Origin: a virus
DNA length: 50,531 nucleotides
Reading direction: 5' to 3' (one strand)
Virus record (IMG/VR): IMGVR_UViG_3300034407_002377
Location: 1 to 50,531 of that record
Below, piece after piece: positions 14,652 through 22,681 of the stretch. Within the stretch, counting starts at the first letter, position 1; each line of letters begins with the position of its first letter. Both the position numbers and the translations under genes were made by a program. The notes under the pieces are model-generated. The model was not told where the DNA came from. It worked only from the letters and a program-made list of their open reading frames with translations, and made no database searches.

Positions 14652-14935
14652 ACAATAATACCTTGTGGTTGTGTAATTTGGATAACACTAGTAGCAGATT
14701 TGTATTGCTCTAGTACTTCGTCAATTGGATCAACTGCAAATAGAATATGTTCTGATTTGATAGTTAGTCCATTTTCAGCCTTTGTGTATGGAACATAAGG
14801 CATAAAGCCTAGTTTACCTTCTTCAGCTGCATATAACGCTACAGGCTTTTCAAACGTAACTGAGTCCTGCGAAGAGCTAGTAATAGTTACGATGATTTCT
14901 TCACCTGAAGTAAGTCTTAATAATTTAATTGTCAT
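14648..14935 (-). CDS. LSm-like small beta-barrel protein, 95 aa
   Basis: The N-terminal 45 residues (KLLRLTSGEEIIVTITSSSQDSVTFEKPVALY) have the Sm-fold pattern of a short strand, Gly-Glu, long strands and a turn, like the conserved LSm-type proteins of marine T4-like phages. A paralogue lies at 31419-31799 (HFKLTSGEELICYV...VERPAVV). The second half (LGFMPYVPYTKAENGLTIKSEHILFAVDP) is shared with that family. An RNA-binding, Hfq-like role is plausible but not shown. It is the first gene after promoter 14961-14989. Confidence 0.65.
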   Translation of the reverse strand: MTIKLLRLTSGEEIIVTITSSSQDSVTFEKPVALYAAEEGKLGFMPYVPYTKAENGLTIKSEHILFAVDPIDEVLEQYKSATSVIQITQPQGIIV

Positions 14936-14960
14936 TTGTATCTCCTTTCATAATAGTTAT

Positions 14961-14989
14961 ATTATATCATAGTTTTGGTTGAATGTAAA
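14961..14989 (-). promoter_or_regulatory. Early-type promoter for LSm-like/MazG/primase-like operon
   Basis: TTTACA (14984-14989), 17-bp spacer, TATAAT (14961-14966) on the minus strand; extended TATG. Located between the polymerase stop and the LSm-like gene. Confidence 0.85.
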
Positions 14990-14997
14990 GGTTTATT

Positions 14998-17508
14998 TTA
15001 AAAGAATTCATCAAGCGTTGCTATGTCTTTTGAGTTCCAACCAACAGCTTGAAGTATTGGATCAATAACACCTAAGAATGTTTTATCAAACTGAGTGTCA
15101 TAATCAATGTAGCGATGTAGACCAAACTCTTCAGGCAAATAATCAAGAAAGGATACTACATTTTCCTTTATGTGATTAGGTGTTCGAAGGTAGATAAACT
15201 TAATCTTTTCACCATTTTGGATCTTGTTATATTGCTTAGTAAGCGATTTGTCTACAAGTAATTTGTTATACATGATACTACCACGAGCATGAATTGGTGT
15301 ACCCTTTTTGTATATTGTTTGATTATCCATATAGTTAGTAAGGTTAGTTATACCTCGTGGAAAGGCAATCTCATCAGGTGGCAGAGTTTTAAAGTACGTT
15401 CTAAAGGTTTCAATATCTTGTTGAACCTTTAATTCAGAACCACTGATTATTGTCCTAAACATTTGCTTAAGAGCTGTACGACATGGAGCTGGTGTAGAAG
15501 ACTTAATAGCTTCAATACCCATAATTTTAAGCTTTGGTTCAGCATATCGAACACCTTCATTATCAAGAACGTTTAGGATATACCTTTTCTTTGCTGTCCA
15601 GATACCACGATCAGCAATTGCTTCACGTTTCATGACCATTCTGTTTTCGATACCACCCATGACTTTAAACAAATCAGCATAGCTTTCTTCAAGAACAGTT
15701 TCAAGCTTTTCCTTACAAACAGTATCGATAAATTCCAATGGATTCTTAGGACTAACAGCTTTAACAAGATCATCGAGTACTACGTAAACAGAATCTGTAT
15801 CGATAGCAATAACATAGTCTTTTTTGGTTTTAAGAATCTTATTGAGATATTCGTTGATAGCCTTTTCAGCCCAGCGAATAGTAAGCTGACCAGATAGAGT
15901 AATACCTTCAGCAATACGTTGATCAAAGAATCTAAAGTATTTGTTACCAAGTGCGCCATAAAGACTGTTTAGAAGAATCTTAATAGACATTTGTTGATTT
16001 TCAGCGATGTTAATATCGCGTTGAACTCGATACAATTCTTGTTTGTTGTTTTTGTCAACCTTTTCAAGTTCCTTTTGACCATTGATCATTGCACGTTTGA
16101 TTACAACACGTTCACTATACATTTCATCAATAATTTTTGGTAGGATACCTTGTGCATCAGTAGTAAAATACTGACCAGATGCTGAAGCACATTCATTAGC
16201 TTCAAGCTTAGGTTTAACATCGCCACTTAGAAGACTATCAACAGTAACATTAGCAACTTTACCATTGATAATAGTTTCAGGAGACATGTTATTTTGCATA
16301 ATGATTGATGGATACAGTGAGTTCAAATCAAAAGAAACAACCCATTCGTGCATTCCAACATGTGGATCTTTTACAAAGCCACCTGGATATGGCGATTTAA
16401 ACTTTTCTTCGCCAAATGGAACGATGACGTTATTTGCATGTAGATTACGAAAGATAATAGAATCCCATATGGCAGTTGTACCCATGACATCGCCATAGTT
16501 AACACCACCACGATAAGCCATAGTAAGAGCTAATGTAATAAGACCCATCTTATCTTCGAAACGATCTACCAAGTCTACGTCTTTAATATTGTAGTCAATA
16601 AACTTTTGATGATCGTGTATGTAAAGAGTATGAAGGTTACCATGTTCTTCATAAGAAAGCTTACGTTCTCCAAGTACTACGTGAGCAATATTGTCAAGCT
16701 TGTATGATTCTTGTGGACCATATGAGTAACCAAATTTACGAAATAGATCAAGGTAATCCATTTGAGCGATACCTTGAATTTCATAAGCGCACTGTTTACG
16801 CTGCATTGTATTGACATCACGACGATCGATCAAACCCCAGGGAGATAATCTACGAACGAACTCTTCACCATGGATTTTAATGATACGATTAACAAGGTAT
16901 GGAATATCAAAGAATCGTGAATTCCAACCAGTAATAACATCTGGGCATTGCGATGGTAAAGACCAATGAGCAATGAATTTTAATAGGAGTTCTGATTCGG
17001 TCATACACTTTTCGTATACTACACGATTTTCTGTCATGTATGTTTTTTCTACGTCATAGTCTTTAAGACCCCAGACGTAAAAGGTCTTATCGATATTGTT
17101 TTTCATACAGATTGCTGTTACTTCATGAGCAGCATGTTCTGGTTCAGGAAAGCCAGCATCTGATTGTACTTCAATATCAATTGTTGTTACGTTAATAAGG
17201 TTACGATCAAACTTAATATTGCCAGGGAATGCTTCATTAATATATGCTGGAATATGTTTGTTGTTACCGTAAATCAGTCGGCCTGCAGTATGTTGGTTTG
17301 ACGCAAGCCAATCTTTAGCTTCACGCATATCTTCAAATTTGATAGGCGCAACTTTAGTTCCATCTAATGCTTTAAATGGTGTAGGATTAGGTGTATTGAC
17401 ATAGAATGTCGGTTTGTACTTAATTTTTGTTTGAATTTTTTTGCCGTTACTGTAACCTCTATAGAGAAGATTATTGCCATAACGTGAGATAGATGTGTAA
17501 AATTTCAT
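14998..17508 (-). CDS. 43: DNA polymerase, family B, T4 gp43-like
   Basis: Replicative polymerase with 3'-5' proofreading. Exonuclease motifs: Exo I TTIDIEVQSD (Asp, Glu), Exo II DVITGWNSRFFDIPYL, Exo III YNIKDVDLVDRF. Polymerase motifs: motif A SFDLNSLYPSII, motif B KILLNSLYGALGN, motif C AIDTDSVYV. The C-terminus (VGWNSKDIATLDEFF) ends in the short LDEFF-type tail used to bind the sliding clamp gp45. The 836 aa compare with 898 in T4; no intein or split is visible. It is transcribed from its own promoter (17537-17565), just after a terminator. Confidence 0.98.
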   Translation of the reverse strand: MKFYTSISRYGNNLLYRGYSNGKKIQTKIKYKPTFYVNTPNPTPFKALDGTKVAPIKFEDMREAKDWLASNQHTAGRLIYGNNKHIPAYINEAFPGNIKFDRNLINVTTIDIEVQSDAGFPEPEHAAHEVTAICMKNNIDKTFYVWGLKDYDVEKTYMTENRVVYEKCMTESELLLKFIAHWSLPSQCPDVITGWNSRFFDIPYLVNRIIKIHGEEFVRRLSPWGLIDRRDVNTMQRKQCAYEIQGIAQMDYLDLFRKFGYSYGPQESYKLDNIAHVVLGERKLSYEEHGNLHTLYIHDHQKFIDYNIKDVDLVDRFEDKMGLITLALTMAYRGGVNYGDVMGTTAIWDSIIFRNLHANNVIVPFGEEKFKSPYPGGFVKDPHVGMHEWVVSFDLNSLYPSIIMQNNMSPETIINGKVANVTVDSLLSGDVKPKLEANECASASGQYFTTDAQGILPKIIDEMYSERVVIKRAMINGQKELEKVDKNNKQELYRVQRDINIAENQQMSIKILLNSLYGALGNKYFRFFDQRIAEGITLSGQLTIRWAEKAINEYLNKILKTKKDYVIAIDTDSVYVVLDDLVKAVSPKNPLEFIDTVCKEKLETVLEESYADLFKVMGGIENRMVMKREAIADRGIWTAKKRYILNVLDNEGVRYAEPKLKIMGIEAIKSSTPAPCRTALKQMFRTIISGSELKVQQDIETFRTYFKTLPPDEIAFPRGITNLTNYMDNQTIYKKGTPIHARGSIMYNKLLVDKSLTKQYNKIQNGEKIKFIYLRTPNHIKENVVSFLDYLPEEFGLHRYIDYDTQFDKTFLGVIDPILQAVGWNSKDIATLDEFF

Positions 17509-17536
17509 AGTATAACCATATCGAATAATAGAGTAT

Positions 17537-17565
17537 ATTATATCATAGTTTGGACATAATGTAAA
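17537..17565 (-). promoter_or_regulatory. Early-type promoter for DNA polymerase
   Basis: TTTACA (17560-17565), 17-bp spacer, TATAAT (17537-17542); extended TATGATATAATATAC. Directly downstream of the terminator at 17577-17604. Confidence 0.86.
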
Positions 17566-17576
17566 GGTTTATTTTT

Positions 17577-17604
17577 AAAAAGTTGGGAAGGATTACTCCC
17601 TCCC
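17577..17604 (-). terminator. Rho-independent terminator between hsp20 unit and gp43
   Basis: On the minus strand GGGAGGG (17598-17604), 6-nt loop, CCTTCCC (17585-17591), a 7-bp stem with one G-U pair, followed by AAC and TTTTT (17577-17581). It ends the transcript carrying hsp20 and the 39-aa gene just before the polymerase promoter. Confidence 0.75.
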
Positions 17605-17621
17605 GTCTTCTTTAAAGTGAC

Positions 17622-17741
17622 TTAGTATGAACTCGCAGCTACCATCATAATAAACGGAGATAAACATAATATCCCAGCTATTAGTAAAGTTGCTTCGAAT
17701 CCAGATCTAATGTCATGCTTGTGCTTACGTATGTAACCCAT
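17622..17741 (-). CDS. Small membrane peptide, 39 aa
   Basis: Start ATG 17741 follows GGAG with a 7-nt spacing and the frame closes before the terminator, which supports a real gene. The peptide (MGYIRKHKHDIRSGFEATL...) has a basic N-terminus and one hydrophobic segment (LLIAGILCLSPFIMMVAA, about 19-36). It is a single-pass membrane peptide of unknown role, co-transcribed with hsp20. Confidence 0.6.
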   Translation of the reverse strand: MGYIRKHKHDIRSGFEATLLIAGILCLSPFIMMVAASSY

Positions 17742-17799
17742 AGTCTGACTCCAGTAGATAGTTTATTACAACCCACTGGGTTTTCGCTGCTCACCGGAA

Positions 17800-18258
17800 T
17801 TACTCATTGAGTAAACCCTTCTTCGTTGATGTCCCAGTAGATCCGATTTCGATCTTCCGAGGACGCCTCTCTTCTGGAACTTCAACTCTGGCGTTAACCA
17901 CAAGTATCCCATTCACAAGATCAGCCCCATCTATTACAACAAATTCAGAGAGTCGGAAGGACTTCTCGAACTTGCGGGATGATATACCTTTGTGCGCGTA
18001 TTCACGATCGTCATTAACAAATTTATCGCCTTTAACTAAAAGAATGCCATCCTTTACTTCGATGCTAATGTCATCATTAGTAAATCCAGCAACAGCTAAT
18101 TCAATAATGAAATGTTCATTATCGATTTTTACAACGTTGTGGGGTGGATAATTGTCTTGTGATCTTCCAGCAGAGTGGATTCTCTCAAGTTCATTTAGTA
18201 TGGGCTCAAACCCAATAAATAGTGAACGCGGTACGTTCATAGTAGTATTTCTTACCAT
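17800..18258 (-). CDS. hsp20: Small heat-shock protein Hsp20 (alpha-crystallin domain)
   Basis: ATP-independent holdase. The N-terminus carries FIGFEPILNELERI (the conserved phage/IbpA-type arm) and the alpha-crystallin domain begins YPPHNVVKIDNEHFIIELAVAGF, with GILLVKGDK, YAHKGISSRKFEKSFRL and the A-x-x-x-x-G-(I/L)-L pattern ADLVNGILVV. Length 152 aa, typical. The strong AGGAGG ribosome binding site is 8 nt from the ATG. A late promoter (18323-18330) and a leader hairpin lie upstream, so it is expected late, when capsid and tail proteins fold. Hsp20 is common in marine T4-like phages. Confidence 0.95.
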   Translation of the reverse strand: MVRNTTMNVPRSLFIGFEPILNELERIHSAGRSQDNYPPHNVVKIDNEHFIIELAVAGFTNDDISIEVKDGILLVKGDKFVNDDREYAHKGISSRKFEKSFRLSEFVVIDGADLVNGILVVNARVEVPEERRPRKIEIGSTGTSTKKGLLNE

Positions 18259-18287
18259 GTGTGTTTCCTCCTACATGTAGCAAGGTT

Positions 18288-18318
18288 AAAAAAATGGACC
18301 CGACCAATTCGGCATCCA
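18288..18318 (-). terminator. Leader hairpin with U-run upstream of hsp20
   Basis: Minus strand: TGGA [TG] CCGA ATTGG TCGG [G] TCCA followed by seven T (18288-18294). Inner arms are 309-312 and 300-303, outer arms 315-318 and 295-298 (18 kb coordinates). It can terminate read-through from the glycosyltransferase cassette, but it also lies downstream of the late promoter at 18323-18330, so it may act as a leader attenuator or 5' stabiliser. The same core occurs at 22974-22998. Confidence 0.6.
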
Positions 18319-18322
18319 CTAT

Positions 18323-18330
18323 TATTTATA
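18323..18330 (-). promoter_or_regulatory. T4-type late promoter for hsp20
   Basis: Exact TATAAATA on the minus strand, about 65 nt upstream of the hsp20 ATG. The predicted start (about 18317) places the leader hairpin at the transcript's 5' end. Confidence 0.6.
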
Positions 18331-18368
18331 CGACATTTTATATTCGTTTAAATAAATTCTTTGGTACT

Positions 18369-19373
18369 TTAATATTTTACTTCTTTATGCGGATAGTTAA
18401 TTAAACCATCAGTATCAGGTATATAATCATCAGGAAATTCTGGTAGATTAACATATTCTGGTGTTGCTGTAATGGCTTTACCTTCAGTAATCATTCTATC
18501 ATACTCAACGCCAAGTCTTTCCATCCAATCAACACTGCCCCAATCTTCGTTTCTCCTATTTGCGTATTGAACTATGCCATCAACTCTTTGATCATATATG
18601 TATGATGGATATATTTCATGGAGATGCCGCAAATCAATATCGCCTTGACTCCAGGCATATTTTAGGTTATTATACTGCATAGTATCTTCGCCTACTATTA
18701 ATTCAGGATCAAATACAAATTCTTCAGCTGCAGCTTTCTTAGAGTAAAACGTTAACCTTAAATGGTGTTCCCAGTTATTAATATATTCATAAGCGAATGA
18801 ATATACCTTAGTATGAGCTTCGTTTAATCTTCTTGAATATTCATCAATAACCGGAATATATGTTCCAGCTAGTGTCTCCTGCCACCACTTATGATTATGC
18901 ATAAACGATCTATATCCATACCCTGGAATATGTTCTGGATTTGATCCATTTGGTGCATACTGATACATAAAATGAGCAGCAATTCCGTATTGGTACTCTA
19001 GAGCAATTGCATCTGGAGGTGAAACGCTTTGTGCGATCTGATTATATAACCATACACCATGAGGTGTAAGATAATCATCACCATCAACTAATACCATGTA
19101 ATCGTTATCAGACTCGCGAAAAAGCGACATTACAGAGTTTTTCCCCGTAGAAGGCGTACCATCGCTAGGTGTGATATAATACTCAAGACCTTCAGCAATA
19201 CACCAAGCTTCGGCATCTATTAGGTATTGAGCATTAACCTCACCTATTTCACCACCTTCCGTAGTCCAAGAATTTAATACTATAACCAAATCTTCTTTTG
19301 GTATATAATTTAAATGCCTTTTAGTGGAATGCATATTCCTGCAGCATAGTGCATAGTATTTTAATTTTGCCAT
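18369..19373 (-). CDS. Glycosyltransferase, GT-A (family 2-like) fold
   Basis: The N-terminal 110 residues have a GT-A pattern: a short beta strand (LKYYALCCRNM), then STGKNSVMSLFRESDNDYMVLVDGDDYLTPHGVW, with the metal/nucleotide-sugar DxD-type motif DGDD at about 97-100. The C-terminal region is rich in aromatic residues (FMHNHKWWQETLAG, YINNWEHHLRL). The acceptor is unknown. It sits with a tail-fibre chaperone and a tail adhesin, which suggests decoration of a virion protein, although glycosylation of hydroxymethyl-C DNA must be considered because gp42 is present. Length 334 aa. Confidence 0.82.
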   Translation of the reverse strand: MAKLKYYALCCRNMHSTKRHLNYIPKEDLVIVLNSWTTEGGEIGEVNAQYLIDAEAWCIAEGLEYYITPSDGTPSTGKNSVMSLFRESDNDYMVLVDGDDYLTPHGVWLYNQIAQSVSPPDAIALEYQYGIAAHFMYQYAPNGSNPEHIPGYGYRSFMHNHKWWQETLAGTYIPVIDEYSRRLNEAHTKVYSFAYEYINNWEHHLRLTFYSKKAAAEEFVFDPELIVGEDTMQYNNLKYAWSQGDIDLRHLHEIYPSYIYDQRVDGIVQYANRRNEDWGSVDWMERLGVEYDRMITEGKAITATPEYVNLPEFPDDYIPDTDGLINYPHKEVKY

Positions 19374-19378
19374 GACAA

Positions 19379-19912
19379 TTATCCTATCGGTTCAATTGGC
19401 CATGTAATGCTATTTGGATATCCTTCCTGATCAGTTATATCTCGTAACGCTTGTCGATATGCAATCATAGCAGTTGACATAGGTCTATCACTTAATGCTC
19501 TTGTGTCAGTATTCATTAAAAGTTCTTCTCTTTTCTGAAGAATTTGAACTACTTTTTCAGCATCACTAAGTTCAACAACTGTTAAAACTCTGGTTCGTGT
19601 AGTTTCATTTTCTTCCCAAGTCTCTTCCATTTTTTGCCAGCTTGGATCATAATCTGGGATAGGTCCCATGACTAATTCTCGTATAGTGCCAGTCCAACTA
19701 GTCGGTTCAAACGGAGTAGAAGCAGCATCCCTATCATAAAATGCCGCGGCTTCAGTTTGGGCGTGTTCAACAAGTGCTATAATGATTTCGTCATTAAGCT
19801 CGTCTCTATAATATCGACGAGTTATAAAATCAGTTCGGCCTTCTTCTGAAAATTTAATTACAACCATTTCTTCGGTTGTATCGATGTGTAATATTTCGTA
19901 TTCTGTGTACAT
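19379..19912 (-). CDS. Tail-fibre assembly chaperone-like protein, 177 aa
   Basis: The C-terminus (AYRQALRDITDQEGYPNSITWPIEP) is the hallmark of phage tail-fibre assembly proteins, where a Y-R-x-x-L-R-D-(I/L)-(T/P) helix precedes a P-x-x-(I/V)-x-W-P tail. The N-terminal half is a small beta domain (YEILHIDTTEEMVVIKFSEEGRTDFITRR). It lies directly downstream of a tail adhesin gene (19931-20626) whose folding it probably assists, and directly upstream of the glycosyltransferase. Confidence 0.75.
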   Translation of the reverse strand: MYTEYEILHIDTTEEMVVIKFSEEGRTDFITRRYYRDELNDEIIIALVEHAQTEAAAFYDRDAASTPFEPTSWTGTIRELVMGPIPDYDPSWQKMEETWEENETTRTRVLTVVELSDAEKVVQILQKREELLMNTDTRALSDRPMSTAMIAYRQALRDITDQEGYPNSITWPIEPIG

Positions 19913-19930
19913 ATTTTTTCCTATTATAAT

Positions 19931-20626
19931 TTAGTATACAACTTTAAAAGAGATAAATCCACCACCAAGCGCGCCGTATAAAGCGTAGTAAGCCTGAAGT
20001 GCAGGATCAGTGACAACGGCATTAGTGTACCAATACCATGAGTACGTTGGGGTGCCTCCACCGTCGAGGGTATTCTGGATGTAAGCAAAACCGCTGGAGG
20101 ATGTTCTATTCAATGTTATATCATAGTTAGTAGTGCCCGTAATAGGATCACCATATCTCCACTGAGCCTTATTGAATCTCATTTTAAGCTGAGTAAAACC
20201 ACCTGTTGTAGAAGTATTACCGCTGCCCTTTTTACTAAACGCAACATATTTTGTGCTTGCAAATTGGCTTGAGGCATATAATCCTACAATTCTTTGACCG
20301 GTTGAAAGGTTTAAATTTTTACTAATTGATCCAAAGGCAACTCTATTTTCAGCGGACTCACTTCCTAACAGGTATCCCGAGCCTTTAGCTTCAGCCCAAC
20401 CGTAACGACCGTAGAACCCCGCTCCAGAATATCCATCATTGGATTTACCGCAAGTTATTTCAGCAGTTCTATTATCAGCAGAATAAAAGTTAGCAAATGA
20501 AATAGTCCCGGATCTAGGTACTGGCAACCATGGATCACATCCATAATACGCATTAAGATTATATCCAAGTCCGAATTCAGCATTAAATGATGCAAACATA
20601 ATCTGCCCTGAAGATGTTATAGCCAT
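19931..20626 (-). CDS. Tail adhesin / virion structural protein, 231 aa
   Basis: The N-terminus (AITSSGQIMFASFNAEFGL...YYGCDPWLPVPRSGTISFANFYSAD) is the pattern found in phage tail-tip and fibre proteins: a SSGxI-x-F-x-(D/A) start and an ISFxNFY element. The rest is rich in Gly, Ser, Thr, Tyr and Asn in beta-type spacing, as in host-contacting tips. The AAGGAGC ribosome binding site lies inside the regA 3' end; its ATG is 3 nt after that gene. It heads a host-range cassette inserted between regA and hsp20. Confidence 0.65.
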   Translation of the reverse strand: MAITSSGQIMFASFNAEFGLGYNLNAYYGCDPWLPVPRSGTISFANFYSADNRTAEITCGKSNDGYSGAGFYGRYGWAEAKGSGYLLGSESAENRVAFGSISKNLNLSTGQRIVGLYASSQFASTKYVAFSKKGSGNTSTTGGFTQLKMRFNKAQWRYGDPITGTTNYDITLNRTSSSGFAYIQNTLDGGGTPTYSWYWYTNAVVTDPALQAYYALYGALGGGFISFKVVY

Positions 20627-20628
20627 GG

Positions 20629-21012
20629 CTATTGCTCCTTATTACTATTTCCTATATTATACTTAGGACATAATTGCCATTCAGTTTTTTCTTTAAACGG
20701 AATAACTTTAATCTGTCTCAATGGCGCTATATCTTTAGCACAATCAGGGTCTACAAATGTTACAAGACCCCAATCAGAAAGTAACGTGGCAATTGTGTTT
20801 CTACGTTGAATATCATTAACTAGCAAGTTAGAAGGTTTCCCATCTAATAAAAATAGTTCTTTAAAATGTACAATGAAATAACGACCTTGCTTATGTAGTA
20901 TATGACAAGATTGATATAACTTTTGATCCTTTCTAGAAGCTACTCCAATTCGTGTTAATGTTTCTCTAATCTTTAAGAAATCATCGGGCTCATTAAGAGT
21001 AATCTCCAGCAT
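20629..21012 (-). CDS. regA: RegA translational repressor
   Basis: RegA binds the start regions of early mRNAs and blocks translation. The protein aligns with T4 RegA from its first residue: MLEITLNEPDDFLKIRETLTRIGVA (T4 starts MIEITLKKPEDFLKVKETLTRMGIA), with LYQSCHIL, YFIVHFKE, LLSDWGL and the terminal EWQLCPKYNIGN. I choose ATG 21012 (127 aa; T4 is 122) over an in-frame GTG at 21060, which would overlap gp62 by 17 nt and add 16 non-conserved residues. The chosen ATG sits in a 7-bp hairpin (21004-21023), so initiation is probably regulated or coupled. Confidence 0.92.
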   Translation of the reverse strand: MLEITLNEPDDFLKIRETLTRIGVASRKDQKLYQSCHILHKQGRYFIVHFKELFLLDGKPSNLLVNDIQRRNTIATLLSDWGLVTFVDPDCAKDIAPLRQIKVIPFKEKTEWQLCPKYNIGNSNKEQ

Positions 21013-21023
21013 TGACGCTGGAG
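21004..21023 (-). promoter_or_regulatory. Hairpin enclosing the regA start codon
   Basis: On the minus strand CTCCAGC (21017-21023), loop GTCAAT, GCTGGAG (21004-21010). The regA ATG (21010-21012) spans loop and stem. No Shine-Dalgarno lies upstream, so ribosomes arriving from gp62 (stop at 21044) may be needed to open it. Confidence 0.5.
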
Positions 21024-21043
21024 TCCAATGTACTTCTTCTATG

Positions 21044-21424
21044 TTATTTTCTTTTTCCACCTTTATATATCCTCGTCTTCAATTCGGTTATTTGATCATC
21101 GTTTAGTAATGGTAAAACAGACTTAGCTTTTTCATTGCTATATCCATAATATTCTTTTATTAACTCCAAGTTTTCTATATTAATAGGCTTAGCCCATTTT
21201 GAAAACCTTCGCTTCTTCTTTATTATATTTATAAAGAAATCGAATTGAAGACGGTGGTCAATATGATGATTCAAATTCATTTCATTTGCATAGAGGATTG
21301 TATCAGGAAAGTATGATAATCCACGATTTACCATAAAGGCGCTATAAGCCTTTTCCGATATATCGTCGATCATAATATCTTTCTTGGTTGTATTGATGGC
21401 GTTTAAGTAATCGAAGGGGTTCAT
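21044..21424 (-). CDS. 62: Clamp-loader small subunit, T4 gp62-like
   Basis: gp62 partners gp44 to load the gp45 clamp. Sequence features match the family: MNPFDYLNAINTTKKDIM, YSAFMVNRGLSYFPDTILYANEMN and the following RLQFDFFINIIKKKRRFSKW. At 126 aa it is shorter than T4 gp62 (187), as in marine relatives. Start ATG overlaps the gp44 stop as ATGA, fixing strict translational coupling. The C-terminus is basic (IYKGGKRK). Confidence 0.93.
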   Translation of the reverse strand: MNPFDYLNAINTTKKDIMIDDISEKAYSAFMVNRGLSYFPDTILYANEMNLNHHIDHRLQFDFFINIIKKKRRFSKWAKPINIENLELIKEYYGYSNEKAKSVLPLLNDDQITELKTRIYKGGKRK

Positions 21425-22356
21425 CGAAATGAAACTCCAGCCATTATTTCAGTAAGACAAGCAACTGTATTAAGTTCATGATCAGCAACAAATGAATTCT
21501 TATATTGATAATCTGCCAAAATAAGTACCAATTGAGGTATACTTTGTGGATCAATATAGTCATTCATATTATCATAAATTTTACGATAAATTGCAGCTGG
21601 TTCAGAATCAATGTTATTACTTACCCATTGTCTCATACCCTTAAAGTTCTTTTCTTTTAAGTGGATCATAAGATCATTAAGAGAAGTTTCAGATAAAGAT
21701 ACAAGAATGCCAGTATCAATAGAACCACTACTACCATAACGCTGAAGTTCATTAAGAACTTTACGCCAATCTGGCATGTGTTTCATAATCAATTCAGCAA
21801 CTACCTTTTCGTCATAACTGATACCTTCACCCTTTAAGATGTTAGTACATCGTTTGAGAAACTGTCCACATAGTGGTGCTGCATCCTTTTTAGAAACATT
21901 AAACTCGATTGTAGTACAACGAGAATGTAGTGGATCAATAATACGGTTTTTAAAATTACATGTAAGAATAAATCTACAGTTATTGCTAAATTCTTCCATA
22001 AAGCCACGTAATGCTGGTTGCGTTGATTGAGCATTTAGATAATCAGCCTCATCCAAGATGACTACTTTGTAGCCACCCTGGAGAGAAACTGAAGATGCAA
22101 ACTGCTTAATTTTATTACGCAATGTGTCAATCCCTGACTCTTCAGAACCATTAATTAACAGGTAGTCTAGATCAAGTTCGTTACATAAAGCTTTTGCGAC
22201 TGTAGTTTTACCGAGGCCGGCTGTGCCGGTAAGAAGCATATTGTGTAGGTCACCTCCTCTAACAATATCTTCAAAGGTTGATTTAATGTGTTTTGGTAAA
22301 ATACAATCTTCGATCTTTTGTGGACGATACTTCTCTACCCATAAGAATTCTGACAT
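21421..22356 (-). CDS. 44: Clamp-loader ATPase subunit, T4 gp44-like
   Basis: AAA+ ATPase that opens and loads the sliding clamp. It starts MSEFLWVEKYRPQKIEDCILP, has Walker A TGTAGLGKTT (about 43-52), Walker B VVILDEADYL, sensor 1 FILTCNF and the SRC motif LHSRCTTIEF with the arginine finger. Length 311 aa (T4 319). The ATG at 22356 is chosen because GGGAGGT lies 6 nt upstream; a TTG at 22371 is rejected. It overlaps the preceding gene by one base (TAATG). Confidence 0.97.
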   Translation of the reverse strand: MSEFLWVEKYRPQKIEDCILPKHIKSTFEDIVRGGDLHNMLLTGTAGLGKTTVAKALCNELDLDYLLINGSEESGIDTLRNKIKQFASSVSLQGGYKVVILDEADYLNAQSTQPALRGFMEEFSNNCRFILTCNFKNRIIDPLHSRCTTIEFNVSKKDAAPLCGQFLKRCTNILKGEGISYDEKVVAELIMKHMPDWRKVLNELQRYGSSGSIDTGILVSLSETSLNDLMIHLKEKNFKGMRQWVSNNIDSEPAAIYRKIYDNMNDYIDPQSIPQLVLILADYQYKNSFVADHELNTVACLTEIMAGVSFR

Positions 22357-22613
22357 TATAGTACCTCCCAACCAAGAACTGTTGAAACTCTAAACGAACG
22401 CCAAGCGTCTTTATCAAGTGACCATACAGCCAAATGAGCAGATTCAGGACTAATTGATTCGATTACAGTTTTTTGCCCATGAGCAAGTAACACTTTTTCG
22501 TTGAGGGTACAAGGCATGACTCGTACTTCATCTGAGTCAATCTTTTGAAAGGTAACAGTAACAGTACCTTGTTGTAATGCTTCGATTAAACGAGCACATT
22601 CATTGCGATCCAT
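22356..22613 (-). CDS. SH3-like barrel protein (WYL_2/DUF2693-like), 85 aa
   Basis: Small beta-rich protein: GTVTVTFQKIDSDEVRVMPCTLNEKVL followed by HLAVWSLDKDAWRSFRVSTVLGWEVL. The pattern of a strand pair, a conserved R-x-M-x-CTLN turn, and a final strand with W-R-SFRV matches the small Sm/SH3-like barrel proteins found in many T4-like phages between gp45 and gp44. An RNA- or protein-binding accessory to the replisome is plausible; the exact role is unknown. Confidence 0.7.
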   Translation of the reverse strand: MDRNECARLIEALQQGTVTVTFQKIDSDEVRVMPCTLNEKVLLAHGQKTVIESISPESAHLAVWSLDKDAWRSFRVSTVLGWEVL

Positions 22614-22645
22614 AATATATCCTTCATAATAAAATTAAGTAAAGT

Positions 22646-22664
22646 GTGGAGGAGCGACCTCCAC
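22646..22664 (-). terminator. Hairpin between 86-aa gene and 85-aa gene
   Basis: Perfect 7-bp stem GTGGAGG/CCTCCAC with a 5-nt loop. Downstream on the minus strand is ACTTTACTTAATTTT, a weak U-rich tail, so it is an attenuator or partial terminator between gp45-proximal and gp44 transcription. Confidence 0.5.
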
Positions 22665-22681
22665 GTTAAGCTCTAGCAGTA

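Noticed and set aside
17770-17786. AACCC/GGGTT hairpin after hsp20 as terminator
   Set aside because: Only 5 bp with a 3-nt loop and no U-run; the real terminator is at 17577-17604.
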